Shown here piece after piece: positions 25,933-35,302 of a stretch of DNA of 57,094 nucleotides; the stretch's first letter is position 1; every line of letters starts with the position of its first letter. Source of the DNA: Rhizobiales bacterium Ga0077548 (GTDB lineage Bacteria; Pseudomonadota; Alphaproteobacteria; Rhizobiales; Xanthobacteraceae); contig LNEZ01000068.1 of the NCBI GenBank assembly GCA_001464215.1, forward strand, positions 1 through 57,094, in the 5' to 3' direction. Position numbers and translations under genes: made by a program. The notes beneath the pieces are model-generated. The model did no database searches. It was not told the DNA's origin and was given only the letters and a program-made list of their open reading frames with translations.

Positions 25933-26736
25933 CTAGCGTCTTGGAATCACGCAGGAAACGGCAGCCGGGCCGTTGTTTCCGGCGATCCTGAGCCGGGCCT
26001 GCGCCGCACGCGAGAGCTGCGGCCCTGCCTTTCGTGGGTCCCGGATCAGCGGATTTGGCAGTGCACCCGCGAGCAGTGCTGCTTCCTCGGCAGAGAGATC
26101 GCGCGCGCTTTTCTTGAAGGCCCGGCGGGCGGCGGCCTCGATCCCGAATTCGCCCTCTGGCCCCCACTCTGCGATGTTGAGATAGACCTCCATCATCCGC
26201 GACTTCGACCAGATCGTACTCATGTAATAGGCGAGCGGCACTTCCAGCGCCTTGCGGATGAATTGCCGGCCCGGCCACAGAAAAAGATTCTTCGCTACCT
26301 GCATCGGGATGGTGGAGGCACCGCGCGCATTACCGGACTCGTCGAAATCATCGAGCACCGTCTGCACCGCCTGCCAGTCGACGCCATGATGCGCGCAGTA
26401 GCGTCCGTCCTCACCTGCGATCACCATGCGCACGAGATGCGGCGAGATTTCCGAAATCGGAGTCCACACCCGCTCGACACGCTGCAGCGTCACCCAGCGC
26501 CAGAGCATCAATGTCGAAACCGGCGGTACGAGCGCGTAAAGCGGCACCAGAATTACGGGGATCAACGCAATCCCGATTGCAATGCGGGCAGCCAGGCCGA
26601 ACCAGCCGTAGCGTTGCACCGGCCCGCGCTTGCGCTGGATTGAATACTCGTAGGAAACAGGGATCGGAAAAGACGGCCGGACCTCGCTACCGCTCGCCTT
26701 GTTCGATGCTTCGTTGGGCGGGCGATCCTGATCCAT
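25933..26736 (-). CDS. mtgA: Monofunctional peptidoglycan glycosyltransferase
   Basis: GT51 enzyme (267 aa) that polymerises lipid II into glycan strands on the periplasmic side of the inner membrane. A membrane anchor is at about residues 48-70. Catalytic blocks are VIAGEDGRYCAHHGVDW with the first Glu, GNARGASTIPMQVAKNLFLW, RKALEVPLAYYMSTIWSK with the second Glu region, and YLNIAEWGPEGEFGIEAAA. The start MDQDRPP at 26736 is chosen; the open frame extends to 27003 but overlaps the divergent prenyl synthase. It is relevant that another wall module, envC, is decayed in this window. Confidence 0.94.
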   Translation of the reverse strand: MDQDRPPNEASNKASGSEVRPSFPIPVSYEYSIQRKRGPVQRYGWFGLAARIAIGIALIPVILVPLYALVPPVSTLMLWRWVTLQRVERVWTPISEISPHLVRMVIAGEDGRYCAHHGVDWQAVQTVLDDFDESGNARGASTIPMQVAKNLFLWPGRQFIRKALEVPLAYYMSTIWSKSRMMEVYLNIAEWGPEGEFGIEAAARRAFKKSARDLSAEEAALLAGALPNPLIRDPRKAGPQLSRAAQARLRIAGNNGPAAVSCVIPRR

Positions 26737-26818
26737 GCCGGCGGCATTAGAGCCATCGCGGCCACGCGCGGCAAGCGCTGTTTGACGGCGGCGTGACGGT
26801 GCGGCACGAAACGTCCGA

Positions 26819-27778
26819 ATGACGACCGATACGAGCACAAAGCCGCAGCCGCCGAGCCAGTTCGAGCAGCGCCTCGCACGGCACGCCGAGATTTGCGAAA
26901 GCGTGCTCGCGGCTTTGCTCGCAAAGGAACCGCTGGCGGATGAATATGCGCGTCCCGCGCGCCTACTAGACGCGATGCGCCATGCCGTGCTCGGCGGGGG
27001 CAAGCGCCTTCGCCCGGCACTGGTGGTCGAAACCGCCTCTATCTTCGGTGTGAGCGACCGTGAGGCGATGCATACGGGTGCTGCCTTCGAACTTCTGCAC
27101 TGCTATTCGCTCGTCCATGACGATCTTCCGGCAATGGATAACGACGATACCCGCCGCGGCAGGCCGACCGTGCACAAGGCGTTCGGCGAAGCGACCGCGG
27201 TTCTCGCGGGCGATGCCTTGCAAACGCTCGCCTTCGATGTGATCTCGCGCGATAAAACGCATCGCGATCCCGCGGTACGCGCAACACTTGTGCAGTGTCT
27301 TGCGAGAGCTAGCGGCATCGGCGGCATGGCGGGCGGTCAGATGCTCGACCTCGAAGCCGAAGGCCGCTTCACCGAAAACAAAATGCCGCTTGCACTCGCT
27401 CTTTCCGATATCGAGAAAGTCCAGCGCATGAAAACAGGCGCGCTGCTTACCGCCTGTTGCGAAGCCGGAACGATTCTCGGCGGCGCGGACACGAAGGAAG
27501 CGAGCGCAATCTCCCGCTATGGCCGCGCGATCGGCGCGGCGTTTCAGCTCGCCGACGATCTTTTGGACGTTGAAGGCAGCGAGATGGAAGTTGGCAAGGC
27601 TGTCGGCAAGGACGCCGCGAAGAACAAGGCTACCTTCGTGTCGGCGCTCGGTCCCCGTTCCGCGCGCAGGAAGTTGGCGGAACTTGTCGACGATGCGAAG
27701 TGGGCCGTGCGGCCTTTCGGCAGCCGTGCGGAGTGGCTTGTCACCTGCGCCGATTTCATCGCAGCGCGAAAATCTTGA
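26819..27778 (+). CDS. ispA: Polyprenyl (farnesyl/geranylgeranyl) diphosphate synthase
   Basis: All-trans prenyl diphosphate synthase (319 aa) that adds isopentenyl diphosphate to allylic diphosphates; supplies precursors for undecaprenol, quinones and hopanoids. The first Asp-rich motif is in LVHDDLPAMDNDDTRRGRPT (about 98-117) and the second is LADDLLDVEG (about 244). GGKRLRPAL and GGQMLDLEAEG are also conserved. Product length cannot be read with confidence; the short-chain IspA class fits best. It is divergent from mtgA and convergent with ispG, another isoprenoid gene. Confidence 0.9.
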   Translation: MTTDTSTKPQPPSQFEQRLARHAEICESVLAALLAKEPLADEYARPARLLDAMRHAVLGGGKRLRPALVVETASIFGVSDREAMHTGAAFELLHCYSLVHDDLPAMDNDDTRRGRPTVHKAFGEATAVLAGDALQTLAFDVISRDKTHRDPAVRATLVQCLARASGIGGMAGGQMLDLEAEGRFTENKMPLALALSDIEKVQRMKTGALLTACCEAGTILGGADTKEASAISRYGRAIGAAFQLADDLLDVEGSEMEVGKAVGKDAAKNKATFVSALGPRSARRKLAELVDDAKWAVRPFGSRAEWLVTCADFIAARKS

Positions 27779-27824
27779 TGCTGAAGATGGCGCCCTGTAG
27801 CGGCAACTACTCAGCTGGAAGTAG

Positions 27825-29096
27825 TTATTCCGCGGCGGGCTTTTCGGAAACGCCGCCGAAGCGCCGCGCAATATAATCTTCGACGATTGCCTTGAAGTCG
27901 GCAGCAAGCGTCGGTCCACGCAGGGTCATCGCTTTCTTGCCGTCGATGAAGATGGGGGCTGCCGGCGCTTCGCCGGTGCCCGGCAGCGAAATGCCGATAT
28001 CGGCGTGCTTCGATTCGCCGGGGCCGTTCACGATGCAACCCATCACCGCGACGTTCAGCGTCTCGACACCCGGATATTTCTTCTTCCATGTGGTCATGCT
28101 GTCGCGGATATAGGACTGGATTTCGAATGCGAGTTCCTGGAACACGGTCGAGGTCGTGCGCCCGCAGCCGGGGCAGGCGGCAACTAACGGCACGAAGGTG
28201 CGAAAGCCCATCGTCTGTAGAAGTTCCTGTGCGACCTTTACTTCCAGCGTGCGGTCGCCATTCGGCTCAGGCGTCAGCGAAATGCGGATGGTGTCACCGA
28301 TGCCCTGCTGCAACAGGATCGAAAGCGAAGCGGCGGACGCGACGATACCCTTCGAGCCCATCCCGGCTTCGGTAAGGCCCAAATGCAGCGCGTAGTCCGA
28401 GCGGCGGCCGAGATCCTGATAGACTGCGATCAGGTCCTGCACTGCCGACACTTTCGCGGAGAGAATGATCTGTTCGCGCTTCATGCCCAGTTCTTCGGCG
28501 CGGGACGCCGAGATCAGCGCTGACTGTACCAGCGCTTCGCGTGTCACCGCGCGGGCTTCGACCGGCTTTGCGGACTTTGCGTTCTCGTCCATCAGATGCG
28601 TGAGCAGTTCCTGATCGAGCGAGCCCCAGTTTGCACCGATGCGGACGGGCTTCGCGTACTTCAGGGCCATCTCAATAATTGAAGAGAACTGTTTGTCGCG
28701 CTTCTCGCGGAAGCCGACATTGCCTGGATTGATGCGATACTTCGCAAGCGCTTCGGCGCAGGCCGGATGATCGGCAAGCAGTTTGTGGCCGATGTAATGG
28801 AAATCTCCGACCAGCGGCACATTGAGATTCATCTTCAATAGCCGGTCGCGGATATACGGCACGGCTGCCGCGGCTTCATCGCGATCCACCGTGATCCGCA
28901 CAATCTCGGAGCCCGCGCGGAAAAGATCGGCGACTTGGCTAGCGGTTTTTTCGACATCGGCAGTATCGGTATTCGTCATCGACTGCACGACGATCGGCGC
29001 GCCGCCTCCGACGATAACGCCGCCGATATTGACCGGTACCGATACGCGCCGCGCGGAAGCACCAAACGTCACGTCGTTCTGCTCGCGCATATTCAT
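27825..29096 (-). CDS. ispG: 4-hydroxy-3-methylbut-2-enyl diphosphate synthase
   Basis: Fe-S enzyme of the MEP isoprenoid pathway, converting MEcPP to HMBPP. The 423-aa protein shows [42 protein letters not shown], and the [4Fe-4S] ligands in [12 protein letters not shown] and [11 protein letters not shown]. Start ATG 29096 overlaps the stop of the upstream regulator gene (ATGA), giving translational coupling; a GTG at 29117 is possible but less likely. The Zur-like regulator and ispG form one operon. Confidence 0.96.
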   Translation of the reverse strand: MNMREQNDVTFGASARRVSVPVNIGGVIVGGGAPIVVQSMTNTDTADVEKTASQVADLFRAGSEIVRITVDRDEAAAAVPYIRDRLLKMNLNVPLVGDFHYIGHKLLADHPACAEALAKYRINPGNVGFREKRDKQFSSIIEMALKYAKPVRIGANWGSLDQELLTHLMDENAKSAKPVEARAVTREALVQSALISASRAEELGMKREQIILSAKVSAVQDLIAVYQDLGRRSDYALHLGLTEAGMGSKGIVASAASLSILLQQGIGDTIRISLTPEPNGDRTLEVKVAQELLQTMGFRTFVPLVAACPGCGRTTSTVFQELAFEIQSYIRDSMTTWKKKYPGVETLNVAVMGCIVNGPGESKHADIGISLPGTGEAPAAPIFIDGKKAMTLRGPTLAADFKAIVEDYIARRFGGVSEKPAAE

Positions 29097-29581
29097 CGCT
29101 TGGATTTCTTCCGGCACGGCTCGCAGGTGCCGCTGACTTCAATAATTGAGGAGCGCGCCTCGAAGCCTGCCGCTTTGGTTGCCTTCGCGACATCACGGCC
29201 GAATGACGCCGCCTGCATCTCGGCGACCGCGCCGCATTTTTCGCAAAGCAGGAACATCACCGGCTCAGCGCGCTCATGCCCGGCATTGCAGGCGAGAAAC
29301 GCGTTCCGGCTTTCAATGCGGTGCGCGAGGTTCTCCGCGGTGAGAAAATCGAGCGCACGATAGACCGACATCGCAGGCACCGGCTCGCCGGATGCGCCGA
29401 GCTTTTCGACGATCTCATAGGCTCCGACCGGCGCATGGCTCTGCGCGAGAATTTCGAGCACCCGGCGCCGCAGCGGCGTCAGCCGCAGGCCGCGCCCGCC
29501 ACAGGCCTTCTCCGCGCGGGAAAGCGCATCTTCCACGCATTGATCGTGGTCGTGGCCGGGGTCCGGAAAGGCTTTGTGCAT
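29093..29581 (-). CDS. zur: Fur-family regulator, Zur-like
   Basis: Metal-sensing repressor (162 aa). The N-terminus has an extra His-rich piece (HDHDQC), typical of alphaproteobacterial zinc-uptake regulators, then the winged helix [20 protein letters not shown] and [20 protein letters not shown]. The dimerisation part has the structural zinc Cys pairs CEKCG and CEPC and a lone Cys-Asn-His group (FLACNAGHE). The Zur assignment rests on this pattern, not on a known operator. It is co-transcribed with ispG. A possible autoregulatory site was not identified. Confidence 0.8.
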   Translation of the reverse strand: MHKAFPDPGHDHDQCVEDALSRAEKACGGRGLRLTPLRRRVLEILAQSHAPVGAYEIVEKLGASGEPVPAMSVYRALDFLTAENLAHRIESRNAFLACNAGHERAEPVMFLLCEKCGAVAEMQAASFGRDVAKATKAAGFEARSSIIEVSGTCEPCRKKSKR

Positions 29582-29656
29582 GGATACAGAATATCAGGCC
29601 AAAGGCGGCTAAAACCAGCCCTTGCGCTTTATGTTGCGGTGCACAATATATAGGGG

Positions 29657-30790
29657 ATGCCCTCAGCCCTGCTCGACCAGATTACCGAAGGCCCGCTGCC
29701 GGGTGCTTCCGCCACCCCCCGCCGGTGGTTTCCGTTCCCGGCCGGTCAAACCAAGAGCCCGTTCATGCGCGCGACAAAACCGGTGAACCTCGCGCTTCAG
29801 GGCGGCGGTGCGCATGGCGCCTTCACCTGGGGCGTCCTGGATCGCCTGCTCGACGAGCCTCGGATCGAAATCGGCGCGATCTCGGGCACCAGCGCCGGCG
29901 CGATGAACGCGGTCGTATTGGCGAGCGGCCATCAAAAGGGCGGCCGCGACGGCGCCCGCGCGGCGCTCGAAAATTTCTGGCGCGCGGTTTCGCGCGATGG
30001 GCGCATGAGCCCGATGCAGCGCGGACTGATGGATCGCCTGCTCGGCAACTGGTCGCTCGACAATAATCCGTGGTTTCTTGCCTTCAACGTCGCGACGAAC
30101 TTTGTATCTCCCTACGACTACAATCCCTTCAACATCAATCCGCTGCGTGAAGTGCTGGAGCGTGAAGTCGATTTCGACGCGTTCCGCAAGAACCGCAGCA
30201 TCAAGATTTTTCTTTCCGCCACCAATGTCCACACCGGGAAAGTTCGTGTCTTTCCGACCAAGGAAATCACTGCCGATGTGGTGATGGCGTCCGCCTGTCT
30301 GCCCTTCCTTTTCAAGGCAGTGGAGATCGACGGCACGCCGTATTGGGACGGCGGCTATGTCGGCAACCCGCCGCTGTTTCCGTTCTTCAGAACCGGCGAC
30401 GACGGCGACATTCTACTTGTGCAGACCAATCCCGTGATACGCGAAGAGACCCCGCAAAGTGCGCGCGACATTCTCAACCGCATCAACGAAATCACCTTCA
30501 ACGCCTCGCTCGCTTCCGAATTCCGCGCGATCGGCTTCGTGAATCGCATGATGGGACATCGGCTCATGCGGCGCCTCACCGGCAAAAGCATCGCGGAGCT
30601 TCGCCTGCATCGCATCGAAGCAGGACAGAAATTGCTTGAGCTGACTTCCAGCTCGAAGTTCAATGTCGATTGGTCTTTCTTCCAGCATCTGCGCGACATT
30701 GGCCGTGAGGCGACGGAAGAATTCCTGAAGCGTCATTATCGCGCGATTGGGCGCCGCTCGACGCTGGATCTCCGGAAAGAAGGCGGCTGA
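29657..30790 (+). CDS. Patatin-like phospholipase
   Basis: Serine lipid acyl hydrolase (377 aa) with the oxyanion loop LALQGGGAHGAFTWGVLDRL, the nucleophile GTSAGAMNAVVL (GxSxG) and the dyad Asp in YWDGGYVGNPPLFP. The substrate is not evident; family members cleave phospholipids or polyhydroxyalkanoate-related esters. The first 35 residues are Pro-rich and lie before a second in-frame ATG at 29762, so the true start may be later. A TATATA box at 29647-29652 lies close to the first ATG. Confidence 0.9.
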   Translation: MPSALLDQITEGPLPGASATPRRWFPFPAGQTKSPFMRATKPVNLALQGGGAHGAFTWGVLDRLLDEPRIEIGAISGTSAGAMNAVVLASGHQKGGRDGARAALENFWRAVSRDGRMSPMQRGLMDRLLGNWSLDNNPWFLAFNVATNFVSPYDYNPFNINPLREVLEREVDFDAFRKNRSIKIFLSATNVHTGKVRVFPTKEITADVVMASACLPFLFKAVEIDGTPYWDGGYVGNPPLFPFFRTGDDGDILLVQTNPVIREETPQSARDILNRINEITFNASLASEFRAIGFVNRMMGHRLMRRLTGKSIAELRLHRIEAGQKLLELTSSSKFNVDWSFFQHLRDIGREATEEFLKRHYRAIGRRSTLDLRKEGG

Positions 30791-30905
30791 GGTTGCCCGA
30801 GGCCACAACCCCAACTTCGGCACAATCGTCGCGGATTCTCGTCTTCGCGTTGTAGCCGTTTGTGGCTAATGTTCCGGCGCAATACGCCTTTCGCGGAAGC
30901 ACGTA

Positions 30906-31964
30906 ATGAAACTCTGGAAAAGCCTTGTCCTGTTTGCGCTCCTTGTCGCCGCGCCCGCGTTCGCACAGGAGCGGCCCAAGCTGCAGACCAATCAGGAATA
31001 TGTCGAGGAGCTTTACCGCAATCCCGCGGCCCCTTTGGGCGACAAGAAGGAAATGCTTCAGTTCGTGCTGAAGACCCTGCCCGATCGCGTGAAGGTCTAT
31101 CCGACCGAGAATTATTTCTATTTCGGATTCTACTCGGGCGGCGTGCGATACGCCGGCAACATTCGCTTGGATGCGAGCGACCGCGACAAGGGCAAGCTGC
31201 ATTTCGCCTACTACATCGATCATGTCGCGTGGAGATCCGAGCAGCCGGTGAACTATGCGGTAATGGACGCCGCCGATGGCGTGAAGATCGAAAAGGTCGA
31301 GCGGTTTCTCTATCGCGTCACCGCCGGCGAAAGAGCCGTGCTATTCGAACTAAACGATCTCTCCGCCGTGCGTCCGCCGGAAGCGGCACTCGATCCGGAT
31401 GAACGTTTCATCGGCCCGGTGTTCGACGAATCCGGCATCCGTTTTTTTCTCGTCTACAACGCGAAGCTCAAACTCTTTCATTATATTCTGGATGAAACCG
31501 TGCCGGTGCCGGACGATTTGCACCGCATCAAATCGACTGACCGCATCCTGCTCGGCACACGCACCGGCTTTGCGTTTTACCGAGACCTGAAACGTGAACG
31601 GAAAATCCTGATCGGCGTTTATGAAGGCAACACGCTCGCGAATAATTATTTCGACGGGCCGTTCGATCAGCTGCCGGACAACTTCATCGAAGGCGACGAT
31701 CTCTTGAAAGCGATTCTTGAAGTAGCGCCGAACCTGAAAGGCACCATCGACCGCTTTGGCGGCAGCTTCGACGGCGCCGAGCGGTTCCTGATTGCGCCTT
31801 ATATGAGCTACGTCCGCGAAGAAGATCTCTTCCCGGTGCATCGCTGCGCAAGCGGCCCGCAGGGCAAGGGGCCGCGCTATTACGAGTGCTTCCTAGTCGA
31901 CGCCGAGCCGCAGCCGCCCTCGGGCAAGCCGAAAGCACCGCAGGGCAAAGGCGCACCGAAATAG
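30906..31964 (+). CDS. Exported protein of unknown function
   Basis: A 352-residue protein with a clear signal peptide (MKLWKSLVLFALLVAAPAFA, cleavage before Gln21). The rest is a soluble alpha/beta domain with many aromatic residues (NYFYFGFYSGGVRYAG, LFHYILDETVPVPD), FYRDLKRERKILIGVYEGN and NYFDGPFDQLPDNFIEGDDL. Two Cys (HRCASG, YYECFL) near the C-terminus probably form a disulfide. The tail is Pro/Gly/Lys-rich. I recall similar unnamed proteins in Bradyrhizobiaceae but cannot give a function. It is single in direction between a lipase and the XdhC operon. Confidence 0.85.
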   Translation: MKLWKSLVLFALLVAAPAFAQERPKLQTNQEYVEELYRNPAAPLGDKKEMLQFVLKTLPDRVKVYPTENYFYFGFYSGGVRYAGNIRLDASDRDKGKLHFAYYIDHVAWRSEQPVNYAVMDAADGVKIEKVERFLYRVTAGERAVLFELNDLSAVRPPEAALDPDERFIGPVFDESGIRFFLVYNAKLKLFHYILDETVPVPDDLHRIKSTDRILLGTRTGFAFYRDLKRERKILIGVYEGNTLANNYFDGPFDQLPDNFIEGDDLLKAILEVAPNLKGTIDRFGGSFDGAERFLIAPYMSYVREEDLFPVHRCASGPQGKGPRYYECFLVDAEPQPPSGKPKAPQGKGAPK

Positions 31965-32047
31965 CTGGCCAGCTCTGGCTTTCTGCTTCCGCTTCCTTGC
32001 CGGGCCGCGAAAGCGCTACAATCTTTGAAAGAAGCGAGGAGCGCCTC

Positions 32048-32365
32048 ATGCAACAGGAAGATTTACTCGGCACGGCGGCGGCCTGGCGCATGGCAGGCCG
32101 CAAGGTGGCGCTCGCCACGGTCACCGAAACCTGGGGCTCCGCGCCCCGTCCGGCCGGCTCCAATCTCGTGATCGACGGCGAAGGTAATTTTCTTGGCTCC
32201 GTTTCCGGCGGCTGCGTCGAAGGGGCGGTCGTTTCCGAAGCGCTCGATGTGATTGCGGGCGGCAAGCCGAGACTCATTTCCTTCGGTGTTGCGGATGAGA
32301 CCGCATGGGAAGTCGGCTTGTCCTGTGGCGGCAAAATCTCGGTCTATGTCGAGCCGGTGAAGTGA
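32048..32365 (+). CDS. XdhC/CoxI family protein, N-terminal half as separate gene
   Basis: A 105-aa protein equal to the XdhC_CoxI N-terminal domain. XdhC family proteins bind molybdenum cofactor, sulfurate and insert it into xanthine dehydrogenase-like hydroxylases. Key blocks are ALATVTETWGSAPRPAGSNL, FLGSVSGGCVEGAVVSEAL and the Cys-Gly block GLSCGGKISVYVEPV. The start at 32048 is preceded by GAAGCGAGGAGCG. It is separated from the LysE gene by one nucleotide, so it begins a four-gene operon. The Rossmann half of XdhC is encoded two genes later. Confidence 0.9.
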   Translation: MQQEDLLGTAAAWRMAGRKVALATVTETWGSAPRPAGSNLVIDGEGNFLGSVSGGCVEGAVVSEALDVIAGGKPRLISFGVADETAWEVGLSCGGKISVYVEPVK

Positions 32366-32366
32366 G

Positions 32367-32993
32367 ATGGCGTCGACCGAAGTCCTGATCGCGTTTGCGA
32401 TCGCGACCGCACTCTTCGCCTATTTTCCGGGGCCGGCGCTGCTTTATACCGCGGCGCAGACGCTTGCGCGAGGCAGGCGCGCGGGGCTCATGGCTGCGCT
32501 CGGCATTCATGTCGGCTGCTACGCGCACGTGATCGCGGCGACGCTTGGCCTCTCCGCGGTGTTTCGCTACGTGCCGGAAGCCTATACCGCGCTGAAGATT
32601 GCAGGCGCCGCTTATCTCGTGTGGCTTGGCGTGCAGATGCTGCGAGGCGGCGGCACCAACGAAGCGCCGGAGATAACGCCGAAATCCACGCGCCGCGCTT
32701 TCGCCGAAAGCATTCTGGTTGAACTCCTCAACCCCAAGGTTGCGATTTTCTTCATCGCCTTCCTCCCGCAATTCGTAGACCCTGCTGGATCGCTGCCGGT
32801 CTGGCTGCAATCGCTGATCCTCGGCGTGATCGTGAACCTCGCGTTTTCCTCCGCCGATGTTGTGACTGCCTTTACCGCGAGCGCGGTGATGGAGCGGCTG
32901 CACAAATCGAGTACCGCTGGGCGTCTCGCGCGCTGGATCGGCGGCAGTCTATTGATCGGCCTCGGCCTCAAGCTCGGCACCGACAAGACCTGA
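32367..32993 (+). CDS. LysE/RhtB-type exporter
   Basis: LysE-family translocator (208 aa) with about six membrane helices; such carriers export amino acids or related compounds. The N-terminal signature is AYFPGPALLYTAAQTLARGR (about residues 15-34), then HVGCYAHVIAATLGLSAVF, ALKIAGAAYLVWLGVQMLRG, and the characteristic LVELLNPKVAIFFIAFLPQF. It starts one nucleotide after the XdhC N-half and ends one nucleotide before the XdhC C-half. Its substrate is not evident. The insertion between two XdhC parts is unusual and discussed as a finding. Confidence 0.9.
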   Translation: MASTEVLIAFAIATALFAYFPGPALLYTAAQTLARGRRAGLMAALGIHVGCYAHVIAATLGLSAVFRYVPEAYTALKIAGAAYLVWLGVQMLRGGGTNEAPEITPKSTRRAFAESILVELLNPKVAIFFIAFLPQFVDPAGSLPVWLQSLILGVIVNLAFSSADVVTAFTASAVMERLHKSSTAGRLARWIGGSLLIGLGLKLGTDKT

Positions 32994-32994
32994 G

Positions 32995-33684
32995 ATGCAA
33001 CTCGCTTTGCTCAACGCATTGAACGAGGAGCGCGCTGCGCGCCGCGCGGCAATTGTCGTGACCGCGCTCGCAAGCGGCGAGCAACGGCTCGTGAAAGTGG
33101 CAGATGTTGCGAAAGACGCGTTGCGCGAAGCACTTGAAGCCCGGCTTCGCTCCGGCAAAAGCGGCACCGAGGAAACGCCGGGCGGCAAAGTTTTTCTCAC
33201 CGTCTTCGTACCGCCCGCGCGTCTCGTAATCACGGGCGCGGTCCACATCAGCCAGGAGCTTGCGCCGATGGCGCAACGCTTGGGCTATGACGTGACGATC
33301 GTCGATCCGCGCACCGCCTTTGCAACCCCGGAGCGTTTTGCCGGCATCAAGCTTTTGGCCGAATGGCCGGATAAAGTGCTGCCAGCGCTCGCCATCGACG
33401 CGCATACTGCTTTTGCGGCACTCACGCACGATCCGAAGATCGACGATCCGGCGCTTCTGCACGCGCTGTCGAAAGATTGCTTTTACGTCGGCGCGCTCGG
33501 CTCGCGAAAAACTCACACGGCGCGGCTGGAGCGATTGAAGTCGCAGGGTACGACCGACGCGAAGCTCGCGCGTATTCACGCGCCGATCGGCCTCGATATC
33601 GGCGCGGTGTCACCTGCCGAAATCGCGGTCTCCATTCTTGCCGAGATCACCGCGCGGCTCCGCCTTGGCGACGGGAAGCGCTAG
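32995..33684 (+). CDS. XdhC family protein, Rossmann (C-terminal) half
   Basis: A 229-residue protein with a short N-terminal XdhC_CoxI-like part (ALLNALNEERAARRAAIVVT) and the XdhC Rossmann domain from about residue 75: PPARLVITGAVHISQELAPM, VTIVDPRTAFATPERF, and the characteristic CFYVGALGSRKTHTARLERL followed by RIHAPIGLDIGAVSPAEIAV. It probably helps to insert molybdenum cofactor in a molybdo-hydroxylase. The fused MoeA/MocA gene begins at the next base after its stop. No molybdo-hydroxylase gene is present in the window. Confidence 0.92.
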   Translation: MQLALLNALNEERAARRAAIVVTALASGEQRLVKVADVAKDALREALEARLRSGKSGTEETPGGKVFLTVFVPPARLVITGAVHISQELAPMAQRLGYDVTIVDPRTAFATPERFAGIKLLAEWPDKVLPALAIDAHTAFAALTHDPKIDDPALLHALSKDCFYVGALGSRKTHTARLERLKSQGTTDAKLARIHAPIGLDIGAVSPAEIAVSILAEITARLRLGDGKR

Positions 33685-35301
33685 ATGAAATTCGGATCGC
33701 TCCCGATCGAGGAAGCGCGCGGCAGCGTCGCGGTCCATTCGATCCGCAAGGACAAGCTCGTACTGAAGAAAGGCACGATCATCGGAGATGCCGAGATCGA
33801 AGCGCTTCGCGCGGCGAGTATCGCCGAGATTGTGGTCGCGAAGCTCGAGCCGGGCGACGTCGGAGAAGACCAGGCAGCAAGCGAACTCGCAGCGGCCGCA
33901 CAAGGCGAGAATGTCCGGACCGACCAAGCCTTCACCGGCCGCGCGAATTTGTTTGCGGAAAAGGCGGGTGTGCTTGTCGTGAACAGGCTCGCGATCGATG
34001 GCCTTAACGCGATCGACGAAGCGATCACGTTCGCGACCCTGCCTGCGTTCAGCATGGTGGCGGAAGATCAGATGATCGCGACCGCGAAGATCATTCCCTT
34101 CGCGGTGAGCAGCAAATCCCACCGCTCGGCGCTTGCTGCCGCAACGGCTGCGGGGAAACTCGTTTCTGTTGCGCCGTATCGCGTAAAGAGAATTGGCGTG
34201 ATTTCCACGCGGCTTCCGGGCCTGGCCGAGAAAGTGATCGAGAAGACCTTGAAGGTCACGCGCGAACGCCTTGCGCCGACAGGGGCAAAGATCGTCGCGG
34301 AACAGCGCATCGACCACGACAGCGTAAAGCTCTCGCGCGCAATTAAAGAAGTGCTCAATGCCGGCGCCGAGCTTGTGCTCGTTTTCGGCGCTTCCGCGAT
34401 CGCCGATCGCCGCGACGTGATCCCGGCCGCGATCGAAAATGCGGGCGGCCGAATCGAGCATTTCGGTATGCCGGTCGATCCTGGAAACCTGATGCTGATC
34501 GGCGATGTGAACGGAACACCTGTGCTTGGCGCGCCGGGCTGCGCCCGCAGTCCGAAAGAAAACGGTTTCGACTGGGTGCTCGCGCGCCTTCTCGCGGGAT
34601 TGCAGGTAAAGCGCGAAGAAATCGCGGGAATGGGTGTCGGCGGCTTGCTCATGGAAATCGTGACGCGTCCGCAACCGCGCGAGGAGATCGCCGCGGAAGC
34701 AAAGAAGAACGTCGCCGCGATCGTGCTCGCCGCTGGTCAATCGCGGCGCATGGAGGGCAAGAACAAATTGCTCGAAGACTTCCACGGGCAGCCGCTGGTG
34801 CGCCGCGCGGTGGAAGCAGCACTCGGCTCCAAAGCGTCACCTGTCATCGTCGTCACCGGTAACAACGCCGAGGCGATCAAAAAAGCGCTCGCGGGTCTCG
34901 ATGTTCGCTTCGTGAACAATCCAGATTACGCGGATGGACTTTCGTCGTCACTGAAAACCGGTATTCGCACCGTGCCGGAAGAAAGCGCCGCTGCGATTAT
35001 CTGTCTTGGCGATATGCCGCAAGTCTCAAGCGCATTGATCGATAGACTCATCGCCGGTTTCGCGCCGGAACGCGGCGCAATGATCGTGGCACCGCTGCGT
35101 GACAAGCAGCGCGGCAATCCGGTCCTGTGGGCGCGACGCTTCTTTCCGGAATTGCTCAAACTCGAAGGCGACATGGGTGCGCGAAAACTTGCGAGCTTCT
35201 ACGACGAGGGCCTGCTTGAAGTGCCCGTGACCGACGACGGCGCCTTCGCCGACATCGACACGCCGCAGGCGCTGGATGCCGCGCGTAGAGCGATAAAATA
35301 A
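33685..35301 (+). CDS. Molybdopterin-binding / cytidylyltransferase (MoeA-MocA type) fusion
   Basis: Two-domain protein (538 aa). The first part (about 1-330) has a molybdopterin-binding domain (LVLVFGASAIADRRDVIPA, MPVDPGNLMLIG, GCARSPKENGFDWVLARLLA). The second (about 342-538) is a MobA/MocA-like nucleotidyltransferase with AIVLAAGQSRRMEGKNKLL, ICLGDMPQVSSALIDRLI and DIDTPQALDAARR. MocA attaches CMP to make the cytosine dinucleotide form of the cofactor used by xanthine-dehydrogenase and CO-dehydrogenase family enzymes, which fits the XdhC neighbours. It starts immediately after the previous stop. The last gene of the operon. Confidence 0.92.
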   Translation: MKFGSLPIEEARGSVAVHSIRKDKLVLKKGTIIGDAEIEALRAASIAEIVVAKLEPGDVGEDQAASELAAAAQGENVRTDQAFTGRANLFAEKAGVLVVNRLAIDGLNAIDEAITFATLPAFSMVAEDQMIATAKIIPFAVSSKSHRSALAAATAAGKLVSVAPYRVKRIGVISTRLPGLAEKVIEKTLKVTRERLAPTGAKIVAEQRIDHDSVKLSRAIKEVLNAGAELVLVFGASAIADRRDVIPAAIENAGGRIEHFGMPVDPGNLMLIGDVNGTPVLGAPGCARSPKENGFDWVLARLLAGLQVKREEIAGMGVGGLLMEIVTRPQPREEIAAEAKKNVAAIVLAAGQSRRMEGKNKLLEDFHGQPLVRRAVEAALGSKASPVIVVTGNNAEAIKKALAGLDVRFVNNPDYADGLSSSLKTGIRTVPEESAAAIICLGDMPQVSSALIDRLIAGFAPERGAMIVAPLRDKQRGNPVLWARRFFPELLKLEGDMGARKLASFYDEGLLEVPVTDDGAFADIDTPQALDAARRAIK

Positions 35302-35302
35302 T

